Assembly: GCA_022567875.1 (NCBI GenBank)
Contig: JADFGB010000097.1
Coordinates: forward strand, 1-5,669
Length of the DNA stretch: 5,669 nucleotides
Direction of reading: 5' to 3'
Source of the DNA: Bacteroidota bacterium
GTDB lineage: Bacteria; Bacteroidota; Ignavibacteria; Ignavibacteriales; Ignavibacteriaceae
In this document: piece after piece, positions 5,491 through 5,669 of the stretch
How positions within the stretch are numbered: the first letter of the stretch is position 1
Layout: each line of letters begins with the position of its first letter
Notes under the pieces: model-generated
What the model was told of the DNA's origin: nothing
The model's database searches: none
The model's input: only the letters and a program-made list of their open reading frames with translations
Position numbers and translations under genes: made by a program

Positions 5491-5669
5491 AAAACCAGGA
5501 GCAAGATGGTGGTGGAACACGAAAAATAGAACTCCATTTCAGATGAGTCTTTTGTACATCGACACAGTGGTTGCATCTTTACTTTTAATTCATGTCCTTA
5601 TACTTTTTGGGGACGCTAGATTTCCACTAGAATTCTGGATAGCTTTAATACTAGCGATTCCTGCGTTTA
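5453..5669 (+). CDS. Membrane protein fragment, possibly of the hemolysin III/ceramidase-like superfamily
   Basis: In the +1 frame relative to argD an open frame runs to the window edge. It gives LSSASYHVFKKPGARWWWN (from 5462), then two hydrophobic stretches: MSLLYIDTVVASLLLIHVLI and, after a short loop (FGDARFP), FWIALILAIPAF. These look like membrane helices. The S-x3-H motif (SASYH) followed by an Asp inside the next helix (YID) recalls the CREST superfamily of membrane hydrolases (hemolysin III, PAQR, alkaline ceramidase), in which these residues form part of a metal site. Only about 69 residues are visible and the HxxxH motif expected later is outside the window, so the family call is weak. 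The ATG at 5453 falls in the argD part and is probably not a real start: the true N-terminus, with a first membrane helix, seems lost at the junction. Confidence 0.5.
   Translation, partial: MLLLSSASYHVFKKPGARWWWNTKNRTPFQMSLLYIDTVVASLLLIHVLILFGDARFPLEFWIALILAIPAF
5455..5470. other. Junction between argD and unrelated membrane-protein sequence
   Basis: ArgD similarity is good through GGNDFCCNVAF and stops abruptly; a different reading frame becomes protein-like at once, and base composition rises from about 29% to about 37% GC. No insertion-sequence end, repeat or target duplication is visible here. The position is estimated to within about 10 bases. Confidence 0.6.

Overview
The window is AT-rich. 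Its core, about 364-5460, is roughly 29% GC by hand count of ten sampled 60-base lines. This core is a tightly packed five-gene block on the + strand for arginine biosynthesis through acetylated intermediates: argG (argininosuccinate synthase, 5'-truncated), an argE-like M20 deacetylase, argF' (N-acetylornithine carbamoyltransferase), a fused acetylglutamate kinase/synthase (argB-argA type) and argD (acetylornithine aminotransferase, 3'-truncated). Genes overlap by 4-8 bases or are separated by a single base, so the block reads as one operon. It encodes the variant in which N-acetylornithine is carbamoylated to N-acetylcitrulline and deacetylated afterwards, as known in Xanthomonadales and, with succinyl groups, in Bacteroides. 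argC and argH, also needed for the full route, are not in the window.

Both ends of the block are broken in mid-gene. On the left, argG lacks about 50 N-terminal residues, including the ATP-binding P-loop. It is preceded by a short GC-rich palindromic repeat (about 297-363). Beyond that lies a minus-strand fragment (1-298) of an AMP/thymidine phosphorylase family gene, itself cut off at its 5' end by the repeat. On the right, the ArgD similarity stops at about 5460 and the sequence runs straight into an unrelated membrane-protein fragment in another frame. Both flanks are richer in GC (about 36-37%) than the core. The simplest readings are a chimeric assembly or a real DNA segment inserted or rearranged with two gene-disrupting junctions; the sequence alone cannot decide.

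Organism: no rRNA or other firm marker is present. The arginine genes resemble bacterial (Bacteroides-like ArgG, Xanthomonas-like ArgF' and fused kinase/synthase) families in an AT-rich genome that uses TTG starts. The phosphorylase fragment looks like the AMP phosphorylase known from archaea and some candidate-phylum bacteria. If the junctions are artificial, more than one genome may be represented.

Working together, the fused enzyme would acetylate glutamate and phosphorylate it, an absent ArgC would reduce it, ArgD would make N-acetylornithine, ArgF' would carbamoylate it, the M20 enzyme would release citrulline, and ArgG plus an absent ArgH would finish arginine. The copies of argG and argD in this window are probably not functional as they stand.
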